DNA from: Microterricola gilva
GTDB lineage: Bacteria; Actinomycetota; Actinomycetes; Actinomycetales; Microbacteriaceae
DNA: 64,000 bases
Direction of reading: 5' to 3'
NCBI RefSeq assembly: GCF_004217495.1
Contig: NZ_SHLC01000001.1
Coordinates: 1,798,001-1,862,000, forward strand
The notes under the pieces are model-generated. The model saw only the letters and a program-made list of their open reading frames with translations, was not told the DNA's origin and did no database searches. Within the stretch, counting starts at the first letter, position 1. Every line of letters starts with the position of its first letter. The position numbers and the translations under genes were made by a program. Of this stretch, positions 17,379 through 25,747 are shown piece by piece.

Positions 17379-18280
17379 CGCGCGAGGTTGACGCTGTGCA
17401 CCCCATTGTGGAAGCGCAGCGCGGGGAAGATGACCGACACCGAGAAGCCGACGCCGGGAACGGTGCGGGCCTGGAACACGCCGCCGTAGAGCTCGGCGCG
17501 CTGCTTCATCTGGGTGAGGCCGGCGCCGGAGAAGTTGGACGTGAGCGCGTGCAGGTCGTCGTCGATCGTGTACGCGGTGTCGCGGTTGATCGCCTCGGAA
17601 TCCAGGCCGGCGCGGCGGGCCTTGGCCCGGATGCCGTCGTCGTCGACGAGCAGCTGCAGCCCGTCACGGGTCCAGCTGAACGAGACCTTCGCCTCCGTGC
17701 CGGTTCCGCCGTGCTTGAGCGCGTTGGCCAGCGCCCCCTGCAGAATGCGGAAGATGGCCAGCTCGGCACCCGGCTTGAGCTCGTAGCGCTCACCCGATTC
17801 GTCGAAGACGATGGTGAGGCCGGCATCCCGCATCACGCGGAAGAGGTCACGGGCCGACTGCAGCCCCGGCTGGCGCGAGGAGACGGATTCACCCTCGCGC
17901 GCCACGGTGAGCACGCGGCGCATGTCGCCGACGGCCTCACGGCCGGACTCGACGATCGCGCCGACGACGCGGGCGGCCGAACTGGGGTCGCTTTCGGCGG
18001 TGTAGCGCGCGCCCTCTGCCTGGGTGATCAGGCGGGAGACGTTGAGCACGGCGACGTCCTGCAGCTCGCGCACGATGCCGAGGCGGCCGGTCTGCTCGGC
18101 CAGCGAGAGTTCGAGGTCGATGCGGGTGCGCTCGGCACTCGTCCAGTCCCGATCGCTCCGGCGCAACCGCCGCGCGGCCCTGAGCCAGAGCACCACTGTC
18201 ACTGCCAGAGCGAGCACAAGCACCGCCGCCACGATCAACAGCACCGACGACGACGCGTCGCTCTGCAGCCATTCGGCCAT
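17375..18280 (-). CDS. Histidine-kinase-like protein lacking the phospho-acceptor His
   Basis: 301 residues. One N-terminal transmembrane helix (about 12-34) precedes a coiled-coil-like stretch and a DHp-like helix at about 70-110. A GHKL ATPase domain follows, with an N box (ALANALKHG), an acidic DDDG and a G box (GAGLTQMKQRAELYGG). The X-box that in NarL-type kinases reads R-E-L-H-D here reads RELQDVAV, with Gln74 in place of His. The ATPase motifs look intact. Hence it may bind ATP and partner another kinase without autophosphorylating. Translation is coupled (ATGA) to azlC. A GGAGG ribosome site precedes the ATG. Confidence 0.82.
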   Translation of the reverse strand: MAEWLQSDASSSVLLIVAAVLVLALAVTVVLWLRAARRLRRSDRDWTSAERTRIDLELSLAEQTGRLGIVRELQDVAVLNVSRLITQAEGARYTAESDPSSAARVVGAIVESGREAVGDMRRVLTVAREGESVSSRQPGLQSARDLFRVMRDAGLTIVFDESGERYELKPGAELAIFRILQGALANALKHGGTGTEAKVSFSWTRDGLQLLVDDDGIRAKARRAGLDSEAINRDTAYTIDDDLHALTSNFSGAGLTQMKQRAELYGGVFQARTVPGVGFSVSVIFPALRFHNGVHSVNLAR

Positions 18281-18338
18281 GTCTTGCCTCCACTCGAAAC
18301 GGGCCGCACCGAGTGCAGCCCGCGTTCGATTTTAGCGA

Positions 18339-18364
18339 GCGGATGCCGCAGAAGCAGCATCCGC
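18339..18364 (-). terminator. Hairpin downstream of the SHOCT gene
   Basis: Perfect 8-bp arms GCGGATGC/GCATCCGC with a 10-base loop, 30 bases after the stop of the SHOCT gene on the minus strand; followed by a short T-containing stretch (AAAATCG on that strand). Possible weak terminator. Confidence 0.45.
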
Positions 18365-18393
18365 CCGATTTCCTCCTGCCTCGGAGGCGCCCG

Positions 18394-18690
18394 CTAGCGC
18401 TCCGGACGGTTCGCCCGCAGCACCTCCAGGCGCGCCCGATACTCGGTCTCGTCGATGTCGCCGCGGGCGTAGCGCTCCGACAGCGTCTGCTCGGCCGAGA
18501 CGGTCGGTGCCCAGCCGTGCGGGCCGTAGCCGCGGCCGCGCCAACGGCGGCCCATGAAGACGAAGAACAGCACGAACAGGGTGATCCAGAAGATCGGGAT
18601 CAGGATGAAGAGCCAGCTCGGCCCGCCCCAGCCGTAAGGATGGGCGGCGACCGTGGCGATGGCCGGGGAGGACATGAGTGTTGTGAACAT
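18394..18690 (-). CDS. SHOCT-domain small membrane protein
   Basis: 98 residues. A hydrophobic helix (WLFILIPIFWITLFVLFFVF, about residues 20-40) is followed by a basic Gly/Arg patch and a C-terminal SHOCT domain (LSERYARGDIDETEYRARL), a short helical oligomerisation module often found at the end of membrane proteins. The ATG at 18690 has no clear ribosome site; an internal ATG at 18675 is an alternative. It lies between a two-component pair and the kinase-like/azlCD operon, so it may be part of envelope sensing, but function is unknown. Confidence 0.78.
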   Translation of the reverse strand: MFTTLMSSPAIATVAAHPYGWGGPSWLFILIPIFWITLFVLFFVFMGRRWRGRGYGPHGWAPTVSAEQTLSERYARGDIDETEYRARLEVLRANRPER

Positions 18691-18817
18691 GGTGGGGTCC
18701 AATCGACGGGTGAGCGATCGGGTGCGACCGCTCCTCCAGCCTCGCCGGATGCCGCATGCTGCGAATCCGCCCGCGGCAGACACTTCGGCTGCTCCCCCGG
18801 GAGTACGCCGGGCCCGC

Positions 18818-19480
18818 TCAGTTCCAGCCCGCGCGCACCAGGCCGGTCTCGTACGCCGTCACGACGAGGTGGACCCGGTCGCGCGCGCCGAGCTTGCCCA
18901 TCACCCGGGACACGTGGGTCTTCGCCGTCAACGGGCTGAGCACGAGTGCCTCGGCGATCTCGTCGTTGCTGAGGCCGCGCCCGACGAGGGTGAGCACCTC
19001 GCGCTCCCTCTCGGTGAGCACGGCGAGCTGCTCGGTGTTCGGTGCGTCCTTCAGGCCGGCCGCCATCCGCGCAAGCAGGCGGCGCGTCACGCCGGGCGAG
19101 AGCAGCGCGTCGCCTGCGGCCGCGACCCGAACGGCCCGGATCAGCTCCACCGGTTCGGTGTCCTTGACGAGGAAGCCGCTCGCGCCGGCGCGGATCGCCT
19201 CTGCAACGTAGTCGTCGAGCTCGAACGTCGTCACCATGACGACGTGCGTGTGGGCGAGGGCGGGATCAGCGGTGATCGCCGCGGTGGCCCACAGCCCGTC
19301 GCCGTCCGGCATCCGGATGTCCATCAGCACGACATCGGGCCTGGTGGCGCGCACCCCATCGAGCACCGCGCGCCCTGTGCCTGCCTCACCGACGACGGTG
19401 AGGTCGGCCTCCGACTCCAGCAGTGCCCGGAATCCGCCGCGCACGAGCGCCTGGTCGTCGGCCAGGTAGACGCTGATCAC
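18818..19480 (-). CDS. NarL/LuxR-family response regulator
   Basis: 220 residues. The receiver domain begins ISVYLADDQALVRGG, with Asp54 in VVLMDIRMPDGDG as the phosphorylation site and a Lys in FLVKDTEP. The C-terminal LuxR-type HTH has LTEREREVLTLVGRGLSNDE. It starts at a GTG that overlaps the stop of the kinase gene (GTGA), so translation is coupled; a longer reading inside the kinase gene is not needed. It should be phosphorylated by the adjacent kinase. The target genes cannot be told, though the membrane-protein operon downstream is a candidate. Confidence 0.94.
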   Translation of the reverse strand: MISVYLADDQALVRGGFRALLESEADLTVVGEAGTGRAVLDGVRATRPDVVLMDIRMPDGDGLWATAAITADPALAHTHVVMVTTFELDDYVAEAIRAGASGFLVKDTEPVELIRAVRVAAAGDALLSPGVTRRLLARMAAGLKDAPNTEQLAVLTEREREVLTLVGRGLSNDEIAEALVLSPLTAKTHVSRVMGKLGARDRVHLVVTAYETGLVRAGWN

Positions 19481-20703
19481 GACAGATCTCCGCCCCTGGG
19501 CAGCCGGAGCGCTACGCGGAAGCCGCCCTCCGGCAGCCATCCGGATTCCAGTGTTCCGCCGAGGAGCACCGCGCGCTCCTGCATGCCGAGAAGCCCGCGC
19601 CCCTCGACGAGTTCCGTGCCGGGCGGGTGGGTGCCGTCGTCGGTCACGGTCACGAGGGTGCTGCCGCCGTCATCCGTGAACGCCACCGTGGCGTTCTTCG
19701 CGGTGGAGTGCCTGGTGATGTTGGTCAGCGCCTCCTGGACGACACGGTAGATGGTGAGCTCGGCGAGCTGGGCCAGGCCGAGCGGTGGCTGCCCGGCGAG
19801 CGTGACGTTCACGCCGAGCGCCGAGACGGATTCGACGAGCGCGGGCAGCCGGGCCAGCTCCGGTTGCGGCATGCGCGGGGCCGCCTCATCGGCACCGTCG
19901 ACACTCGAGCGGAGGAAGCCGAGCACACCGCGCACCTCCTCGAGGGCCGACTTGCTCGTCGCCTTGATGTTCGCCAGCGCCTCCGCGGCCTTCTCCGGCT
20001 GCTCGTCGATGAGGTGCAGGCCGACGCTCGCCTGCACGTTGATCGAGGAGAGGGAGTGGGCGAGCACGTCGTGGAGCTCCCTGGCGATGCGCACGCGCTC
20101 TTTCTCGGCCTCGCTCTGCCGCCTGCGGACTGCCGCCGCGCGGTACTCGGCGAAACGGTCGCGCCGGTTGCGAATCGCCTCCCCCAGCCCGACGAGAACG
20201 CTGAGCACGAGCATCACCGCGAGCGGGCGCACGATGTCGCTCGGGCGCTCGGCAACCGTGAACGCGAGTGCGACGGTGAGCAGCAGGCCGGCCCCGACCG
20301 TGCTCCACACCCACACCCGTGCGCCGCGCACGGTCGCGCCAATCACCGCGAAGGCCAGCGGGATGGCGATGGGCACGGGAATGGTGCTCAGGAAGATCGC
20401 CGGGAAGGTGCAGAGGGCGACGGCCACGACGCTCGGCCCCGGCCAGCGGCGCAGCCAGAGCAGCAGGAACGAGCCGAGCATGGCGGCGAGCACCGGTGAG
20501 GCGAGCACCGCTGCGGATGCCGGCGCTCCCCCGAATTCGTCCCTGGCGAGCAACACGACGGCGACCACCAGCTGCACCAGCAGCGACAGCACAACGGGAA
20601 ACCAGCGAGCTCCGCGGGGCGGCCCGCTCTCGCTGCGGCCCCACTGCCACGGGCCGGAACCCCACGGGGTTCCCCACTGATCGGGGCCGGCTGAGCGTGT
20701 CAT
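19477..20703 (-). CDS. NarL-type sensor histidine kinase
   Basis: 408 residues. The hydrophilic Trp/Gly-rich N-terminus precedes about six transmembrane helices (residues 34-175, DUF-type sensor without a large extracellular domain). A coiled coil leads into the HisKA_3 motif RIARELHDVLAHSLSSI with His211. The ATPase domain has QEALTNITRHS, VTDDGTHPPG and GRGLLGMQERA. It phosphorylates the coupled LuxR-type regulator. The ATG at 20703 lies six bases after a TACGAT -10 box (20715-20710 on the minus strand), indicating a leaderless message. Confidence 0.94.
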   Translation of the reverse strand: MTRSAGPDQWGTPWGSGPWQWGRSESGPPRGARWFPVVLSLLVQLVVAVVLLARDEFGGAPASAAVLASPVLAAMLGSFLLLWLRRWPGPSVVAVALCTFPAIFLSTIPVPIAIPLAFAVIGATVRGARVWVWSTVGAGLLLTVALAFTVAERPSDIVRPLAVMLVLSVLVGLGEAIRNRRDRFAEYRAAAVRRRQSEAEKERVRIARELHDVLAHSLSSINVQASVGLHLIDEQPEKAAEALANIKATSKSALEEVRGVLGFLRSSVDGADEAAPRMPQPELARLPALVESVSALGVNVTLAGQPPLGLAQLAELTIYRVVQEALTNITRHSTAKNATVAFTDDGGSTLVTVTDDGTHPPGTELVEGRGLLGMQERAVLLGGTLESGWLPEGGFRVALRLPRGGDLS

Positions 20704-20782
20704 GAACCGATCGTATCGACGCTGGCTGCGAGCGGCATCCGCCCCGGGGAGTGCTCGCGTTACTCTCCCGGGTGTACGCCGC

Positions 20783-20861
20783 CGGACCCGCGGGACGGAC
20801 ATAGCGCCTTCCCACCGTCCCCCGCTGGGAAGCTCGCGGCTATGCCCGTCGGTCCGGGTCT
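20783..20861. repeat. Long imperfect inverted repeat
   Basis: Left arm GACCCG...GACGGACATAGC...CTTCCCA (to 20814) mirrors right arm TGGGAAG...GCTATGCCCGTC...CGGGTC (20826-20860). Pairing is interrupted by short bulges; the loop is about 11 bases. It could fold into an RNA stem of more than 25 pairs. Confidence 0.55.
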
Positions 20862-21034
20862 CTGTTCGGGCTCTGACTGTTCGGGTTTGGCGGTGGCCCC
20901 CCACCAGCAATGGGGGGTTCTCGGGCGGAGGGCCACCTGATTGTGAGCGCTCCGTGCCGTCACTTTATCGGGTAGCGACTAGGGATCCACTCGGCCCTGA
21001 GGTTTTCTCCCTCAAGGTATGCCAGCACCATAAG

Positions 21035-21081
21035 CAACGACCTCCCCCGGCGCAATCCCATTGCGCAGGAGGAGGTCGTTG
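21035..21081 (-). terminator. Hairpin terminator of the GH3/MFS operon
   Basis: Outer arms CAACGACCTCC/GGAGGTCGTTG (11 bp) and inner arms GCGCAAT/ATTGCGC around a CCC loop, located about 50 bases after the GH3 stop codon on the minus strand. There is no long T-run, as is common for high-GC actinobacterial terminators. Confidence 0.7.
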
Positions 21082-21130
21082 TGTTAGCTCGTCGCTGCTC
21101 TCGAACCGAGGGCTAGAGCCGCATCGCGGC

Positions 21131-22945
21131 TCAGACCGTGAGGCCGTGCCCGAAGCGGAACAGCGGGTCCTTCGTGTCGAACGGAACGTCCTCACGGCTC
21201 GCCTCGACGGCGGCCATGCTCGACGGCAGATCGAACGGGAGCTTGCCCTTGGCCGCCGCAGCGCCGGTGAGCACGTCGAGGAGCGCACGGGCGTTCGCAC
21301 CGTAGTTGGCGACGACGGCGACGGGGGCGTCGATGATCGGCGTCAGGATCGCGGGGCGATCCAGGTGCACGTCGAGCACGGTCGGCACGGCGGCGGCGAT
21401 CTCACGAACGTGGGCGATCGCCTCGTCGGTGAAGTCGAGCGAGCCCTGGTGGAAGAAGTTCTCGAAGAACGTCTCGCGCACGTCGAACGGCGCCTGGACG
21501 CGGATGACGGCGGCGTCGGCCTCGGCCGGCGTCTCGACGACGGTGCCGTACTCCGCGGCAACGTCTGCATCGATGCCCTCGACGTAAAGCTTGAGGCCGC
21601 GTGCCAGCGGAAGCGCCGGGGTGCCGGCATCCGATGCGGTGTTGGTGAGCACGGTGATGGAGGCGCGCTGGGCGGCCTCGCCCGCCGCACGGAACTCGGC
21701 GGAGCCGACGACCCGGCCGGCCTTCTCCACGTCGACGAGCGGCGCGTCGAAGAGGCCGAGCACGAACTTCTCGCGCAGCAGGCGGCGAGCGGACTCGTCG
21801 AGGCGTGCCTCGCTGACGTCACCGCTCCGCACGAGCTCGATCAGCATCTCGGGGATCGCCTCGCCACCGAACTGGTCGACGCCGGCCTCGATGATCTTGA
21901 GCATGCGCTCGCGCGGGGTCAGGTGTTCAACGCCCCAGGCACGGGCCGGGAACGGCTGGCCCATGATCTCGGAATCGGAGATGAGGCCCCAGTCGGTGCA
22001 GACGATGCCATCGAAGCCGAAGCGCTCGCGCAGCAGACCGGTGATGACGCTCTTGTTGAAGCCGAAGCCGACCTCTTCGTGCTCGGTGCCGACCGGCATG
22101 CCGTAGTACGGCATGATCTGGCTGGTGCCGGCCTCGAAGGCCGCCTCGAAGGGCTTGAGGTGCAGATCGAACTGGTCACCGGGATAGACCTGCTCGCGGC
22201 CGTAGGCGAAGTGTGCGTCCTCGCCGTCCATCTGCGGGCCGCCGCCCGGGAAGTGCTTCGTCATCGTCGAGACGGAGTCGCTGCCGAGGGTTTCGCCCTG
22301 GAATCCGCGGATGTACGCGGCGCCGAGCGCGCTGGTCAGCTCCGGGTCCTCGCCGAAGGTGGCGACCTGGCGGCCCCAGCGCGGCTCGGTGGCGAGGTCG
22401 ATCTGCGGGTGCAGGGCGAGGCGGATGCCGACGGCCAGGTACTCCTGACGCGCGATGTCGCCGAACTGCTCGACGACGTCCTCATCGCGGATGGCGGCGA
22501 GACCGATCGACTCCGGCCAGGACGAGAACGGCCCGGCCATCATGCCGGCGAGCGGGTTGTCGCTGAAGGAGTGGCGGGGGTCGGTCGAGATCGTGACGGG
22601 GATGCCGAGGCGGGTGGTGGCCGCGAGCGTCTGCAGCGCGTTGTGCCACGTCGCCATGAGCTCGGGCGTCGGGGCGGAGCCCATCACATTGAAGTGGTTC
22701 ATGCCCTTGTCGATGACGAACACCTCGTTGGCCGGCAGGCCGAAGGTCGGGTCGCCCTGGGAGAGCTCCCCGTCTTGCGTCATGGTGATCATGGTCTGGA
22801 AGAAGAGTCCGGCCTTCTCCTCGAGCGTCATCTGACCGAGCAGGTTCTCGACGCGCTCATCGGTTGAGAGCGTTGCGTCGCGGTACGTCGGGTCGACGGG
22901 GGCGGTTGCCGCGGCATCCGGGGTCGTGTTGATGGTGTCGGTCAT
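21131..22945 (-). CDS. Glycoside hydrolase family 3
   Basis: 604 residues, giving the GH3 N-terminal TIM barrel plus an alpha/beta sandwich, without a fibronectin tail. Recognisable are NLLGQMTLEEKAGLFFQ, EPRWGRQVATFGEDPELTS, TMTKHFPGGGP (the KH substrate motif) and the nucleophile Asp318 in GIVCTDWGLIS. GH3 enzymes are beta-glucosidases, xylosidases or N-acetylglucosaminidases; the specificity is not clear, and the absence of the KH-x5-GD(S/T)xxD type of NagZ motif argues against an NagZ role. There is no signal peptide, so it should be cytoplasmic. It follows the MFS gene by four bases, implying uptake and then hydrolysis of a glycoside. Confidence 0.93.
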   Translation of the reverse strand: MTDTINTTPDAAATAPVDPTYRDATLSTDERVENLLGQMTLEEKAGLFFQTMITMTQDGELSQGDPTFGLPANEVFVIDKGMNHFNVMGSAPTPELMATWHNALQTLAATTRLGIPVTISTDPRHSFSDNPLAGMMAGPFSSWPESIGLAAIRDEDVVEQFGDIARQEYLAVGIRLALHPQIDLATEPRWGRQVATFGEDPELTSALGAAYIRGFQGETLGSDSVSTMTKHFPGGGPQMDGEDAHFAYGREQVYPGDQFDLHLKPFEAAFEAGTSQIMPYYGMPVGTEHEEVGFGFNKSVITGLLRERFGFDGIVCTDWGLISDSEIMGQPFPARAWGVEHLTPRERMLKIIEAGVDQFGGEAIPEMLIELVRSGDVSEARLDESARRLLREKFVLGLFDAPLVDVEKAGRVVGSAEFRAAGEAAQRASITVLTNTASDAGTPALPLARGLKLYVEGIDADVAAEYGTVVETPAEADAAVIRVQAPFDVRETFFENFFHQGSLDFTDEAIAHVREIAAAVPTVLDVHLDRPAILTPIIDAPVAVVANYGANARALLDVLTGAAAAKGKLPFDLPSSMAAVEASREDVPFDTKDPLFRFGHGLTV

Positions 22946-22949
22946 GGCG

Positions 22950-24260
22950 TTACTTGACTCCCTTGATTCGGTACACGAGGACTGCGCCGGCCAGTGCGAC
23001 TACGGCGCCGAAGAGGTAATAGGTGGTGTAGCCGCCGAGCGCCGTGGTGGCGCCGAAGGCGATGATGGCCGGAGCGATCGCCGGGGCGATCGACTGGGGA
23101 AGGGCGTTGGCGATGTTCAGGACGCCGAGGTCCTTGGCGGTGTCGTTCGAGTTCGGCAGCACCTGGGTGGCCAGTGCGGTGTCGACCGACATGAAGGAGC
23201 CGGCGCCGAAGCCGATGATGGTCTGGGCGACGATGACCATCTCGATGCTCGGGGCGAACGCGAGCACGACCAGGCCGATCGCCATGATGCCGCCGGCGAC
23301 GGCGACGAACGGACGACGCTTGCCGAACTTGTCGGAGAGGATGCCGCCGATCGGACCGGAGATGGCCATGGCGAGCATCGATGCCATGTTGGCCATGAGG
23401 ATGATGCCGATGGCCTCCTGCTCGCCCAGCTCGAACTGCTGGGTGAGGTAGAAGGGCAGGAAGGTCGCGATGCCGGCGTAGCCGAACATGACGAGGAACT
23501 TGGTCAGCCAGGTCCAGCCGAAGTCCTTGTGCTTGACCGGGTTGAAGACGAAGGAGCCGAAGAACTCCTTGACGCCGTAGCGCTCGGCCGGCTTCTCGGT
23601 GAGAACGCGGTCCTTGAGGATGAAGACGAAGGCGCTGACGAGAACGAGGGCGATCACGCCGGGAACGACGAAACGAGCGAAGTCATCGGCGAGGAAGTTC
23701 ACGAGGAAGCTGCCGCCGAGGATGCCGAGGGGCGTGGTGAGGCCGATGATGCCGGAGACCTTGCCACGGACGGAGACCGGGACCTGGTCGGGGACGGTGG
23801 CGGTGGATGCCGCGAGGAGACCGTTCATGGAGGCCTGCACGACGCACCAGCCGAGCAGCACCATCCAGGTGCTGGTGGCGACGCCGATCAGCGCGAAGGC
23901 GGCGAGGCCGACGATAGCGCCACCGAGCATCCAGGGCCGGCGCATGCCGAAGCGGGACACCGTGCGGTCGGAGAGACGGCCGACGAGGGGGTTGCACAGC
24001 AGGGCGAAGAGCGCGCCGACACCCATGATCAGGCCGAGCGCGGCGGTTGCCTCCTCCGGCGAGGAGGTGATGTGCTGCACCTTGAACGCCAGCGACACCA
24101 TGACCGGCGTCAGCAGGGCCAGGTACACACCGAAGTTGGAGGATGCGAGACCCAGAATGTAGCCGCGCGGTGCGCGTGCCTTCTGTGCTCCGTGCGGGAG
24201 CTCTGCGACGCCTCCAGTACCAGTGTTGGTCGCTTCCGCGGCCACCGACGACTCTGTCAT
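22950..24260 (-). CDS. MFS transporter (glycoside uptake candidate)
   Basis: 436 residues, 12 predicted helices. The loop-2 motif GRLSDRTVSRFGMRRPW and its repeat GGILSDKFGKRRPF identify the major facilitator superfamily; the arrangement resembles GPH-like or sugar MFS carriers. The N-terminal 30 residues are hydrophilic. An AAAGGAA ribosome site precedes the ATG. It is co-transcribed with the GH3 hydrolase downstream and is divergent from a double-TetR regulator, so it most likely imports the glycoside that the hydrolase cleaves. Confidence 0.9.
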   Translation of the reverse strand: MTESSVAAEATNTGTGGVAELPHGAQKARAPRGYILGLASSNFGVYLALLTPVMVSLAFKVQHITSSPEEATAALGLIMGVGALFALLCNPLVGRLSDRTVSRFGMRRPWMLGGAIVGLAAFALIGVATSTWMVLLGWCVVQASMNGLLAASTATVPDQVPVSVRGKVSGIIGLTTPLGILGGSFLVNFLADDFARFVVPGVIALVLVSAFVFILKDRVLTEKPAERYGVKEFFGSFVFNPVKHKDFGWTWLTKFLVMFGYAGIATFLPFYLTQQFELGEQEAIGIILMANMASMLAMAISGPIGGILSDKFGKRRPFVAVAGGIMAIGLVVLAFAPSIEMVIVAQTIIGFGAGSFMSVDTALATQVLPNSNDTAKDLGVLNIANALPQSIAPAIAPAIIAFGATTALGGYTTYYLFGAVVALAGAVLVYRIKGVK

Positions 24261-24320
24261 GGTGTTCCTTTCGCTGAACGCGAGCCTTCGTCGGCTCGCG
24301 GACGAGCATACATGAAACTA

Positions 24321-24402
24321 GACCATCTGGTAACTGAATATCGTCCGGCTGGTAACCGGTGTGTGGCAAGATGGGTTCAGCACAGTTGGGTTCAACACTG
24401 TT
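24321..24402. promoter_or_regulatory. Paired direct repeats in the MFS/tetR divergent promoter
   Basis: Two copies of GNCCNNCTGGTAACY (24321-24335 and 24343-24357) are 22 bp apart, two helical turns. Next, a tandem 15-bp repeat GGGTTCANCACNGTT occurs at 24373-24387 and 24388-24402 (13 of 15 identical). Both lie between the divergent starts and are good operator candidates for the double-TetR regulator. Confidence 0.6.
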
Positions 24403-24413
24403 CAGGGGGACGG

Positions 24414-25700
24414 ATGATCGACGCAATCGCCACACGAGTTCCATCGTTGGCGCTCGCGGGGCCACCGGCATCCGCACGCTCCGTCACCGCCGCACGCACG
24501 CGCGCCGCCATACTCACCGCCGCCACCGAGCTCTTCCTCGAGCAGGGCTTCGGCGCCGTCTCGGTGCGCGACATCGCCACCCATGCCGGGCTCTCTCACC
24601 CGGGTGTTCTTCGCCACTTCGCGTCCAAGGACGAGATCCTCTCGGCCGTGGTCGACGGGCTGTCTGAACAGAGCAGAGAGTTGCTCGGCGAACGCGCATT
24701 CACGCTCGACGTCGTCGGCGAGCTGGCGCGGTTGAATGCGGAGATCCCCGGATACATCGCGCTCTTCACGACGCTGGCGGGTGAGGCCACCAGTGTCGCT
24801 CACCCGGCGCACGAGCGTTTCCGGGAGCGCCACGCGAGCCTGCGAACGATGTCGGCGGAGCTCTTCCACGATGCCGTGGATGCCGGATCGATCCCCCGGG
24901 ACTCCGACCTCGTGTCGGAGTCGGTCCGCCTCACCGCCGCCTGGGACGGTCTGCAGCTGATCTCGCTCTATCTGCCGGAGCGCTGCGACGTACCGGAAAT
25001 GCTCGAGACACACATCCGTCGGCTCCACGGACTCGACGCTCCGCGCCCGTCAACGGGGCAGAGCACCGTCAACGCCATCGACTTCGAAAAGCCGTGGGTG
25101 CTCGACCTCGGTTATGCACCCGGCCGGGAGCGGCGAGTGCGCATCGTCGAGGAGGCGTCAAAGCTCTTCGCCAGCCGCGGCTTTCACGCCACGAGCCTCC
25201 GTGAGATCTCCGAGCGCGTCGGCATCGGCAAGTCGACGCTGTTGCACCACTTCTCGACCAAGGACGACCTGCTCGCTGCGGTCATCGCCCACCGTGACGC
25301 GGCGCTCGAGTACCGGGCCGTACCGACACGCGAAGGGCTGAGTCCCCTGGCGACGCTGCTGGCGTTCCCCGACGCCGCCCGCCACGACACCGGGCGCATG
25401 CCCGGCCTGATCGAGCTGTACGCGGTGCTCTCCGCCGAGGCCGCAGCTCCGGCGCATCCGGCGCACGACTACTTCCACAGGCGCTTCGAGACCGTGATCG
25501 GAACCTTCGCGGAGCTCTTCGCGCGTTCTGCGGCATCCGGGCACATGCGCGCAGACCTCGACCCCGAGTACGAGGCGGTCTGGCTCGCTGCTCTCTGGGA
25601 CGGCCTCCAGCTGCAGTGGCTCTACGATCCGGAGAGCGTCAGCGTCGGCGACGAGCTCGAGAAGCACCTCAAGCAGCTGCTGGTCTCGGCCGACGACTAG
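24414..25700 (+). CDS. Double TetR-family transcriptional regulator
   Basis: 428 residues, twice the usual TetR length, made of two complete TetR units. The first HTH is at about residues 25-70 (TRAAILTAATELFLEQGFGA, DIATHAGLSHPGVLRHFASK). The second is at about 238-285 (RIVEEASKLFASRGFHATSL, ISERVGIGKSTLLHHFSTK). Each is followed by its own helical ligand domain ending in a similar W-D-G-L-Q-L segment (AAWDGLQLISLYLPE; ALWDGLQLQWLYDPE). AGGGGGA precedes the ATG. It is divergent from the MFS-GH3 operon and probably represses it, perhaps binding the repeat pairs with both HTHs of one chain. Confidence 0.9.
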   Translation: MIDAIATRVPSLALAGPPASARSVTAARTRAAILTAATELFLEQGFGAVSVRDIATHAGLSHPGVLRHFASKDEILSAVVDGLSEQSRELLGERAFTLDVVGELARLNAEIPGYIALFTTLAGEATSVAHPAHERFRERHASLRTMSAELFHDAVDAGSIPRDSDLVSESVRLTAAWDGLQLISLYLPERCDVPEMLETHIRRLHGLDAPRPSTGQSTVNAIDFEKPWVLDLGYAPGRERRVRIVEEASKLFASRGFHATSLREISERVGIGKSTLLHHFSTKDDLLAAVIAHRDAALEYRAVPTREGLSPLATLLAFPDAARHDTGRMPGLIELYAVLSAEAAAPAHPAHDYFHRRFETVIGTFAELFARSAASGHMRADLDPEYEAVWLAALWDGLQLQWLYDPESVSVGDELEKHLKQLLVSADD

Positions 25701-25747
25701 CCGCGGTCAGGCGCGTCCATTGGGCGCGGCAGGCGCCCGCACCGGCC

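Larger units (their letters stand above)
20704..21130. other. 427-bp intergenic region with several inverted repeats
   Basis: No convincing gene. From left to right it holds the kinase promoter (TACGAT at 20710-20715); a long imperfect inverted repeat (about 20783-20861); a second hairpin CCCCCCA/TGGGGGG around 20899-20921 nested in GGTGGCCC...GGGCCACC; a CCCTGAGG/CCTCAAGG stem near 20997-21019; and a strong hairpin at 21035-21081 just after the GH3 gene. The density of stems suggests RNA structure or multiple terminators rather than coding sequence. Confidence 0.55.

Noticed and set aside
20760-20963. 67-residue minus-strand reading frame in the intergenic region
   Set aside because: Composition is random-looking, there is no ribosome site or -10 box at the right spacing, and it runs through the inverted repeats.
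22926-24413. 924-residue extension of the double-TetR gene
   Set aside because: The first 500 residues are antisense to the MFS gene and low-complexity; the true start with ribosome site is at 24414.
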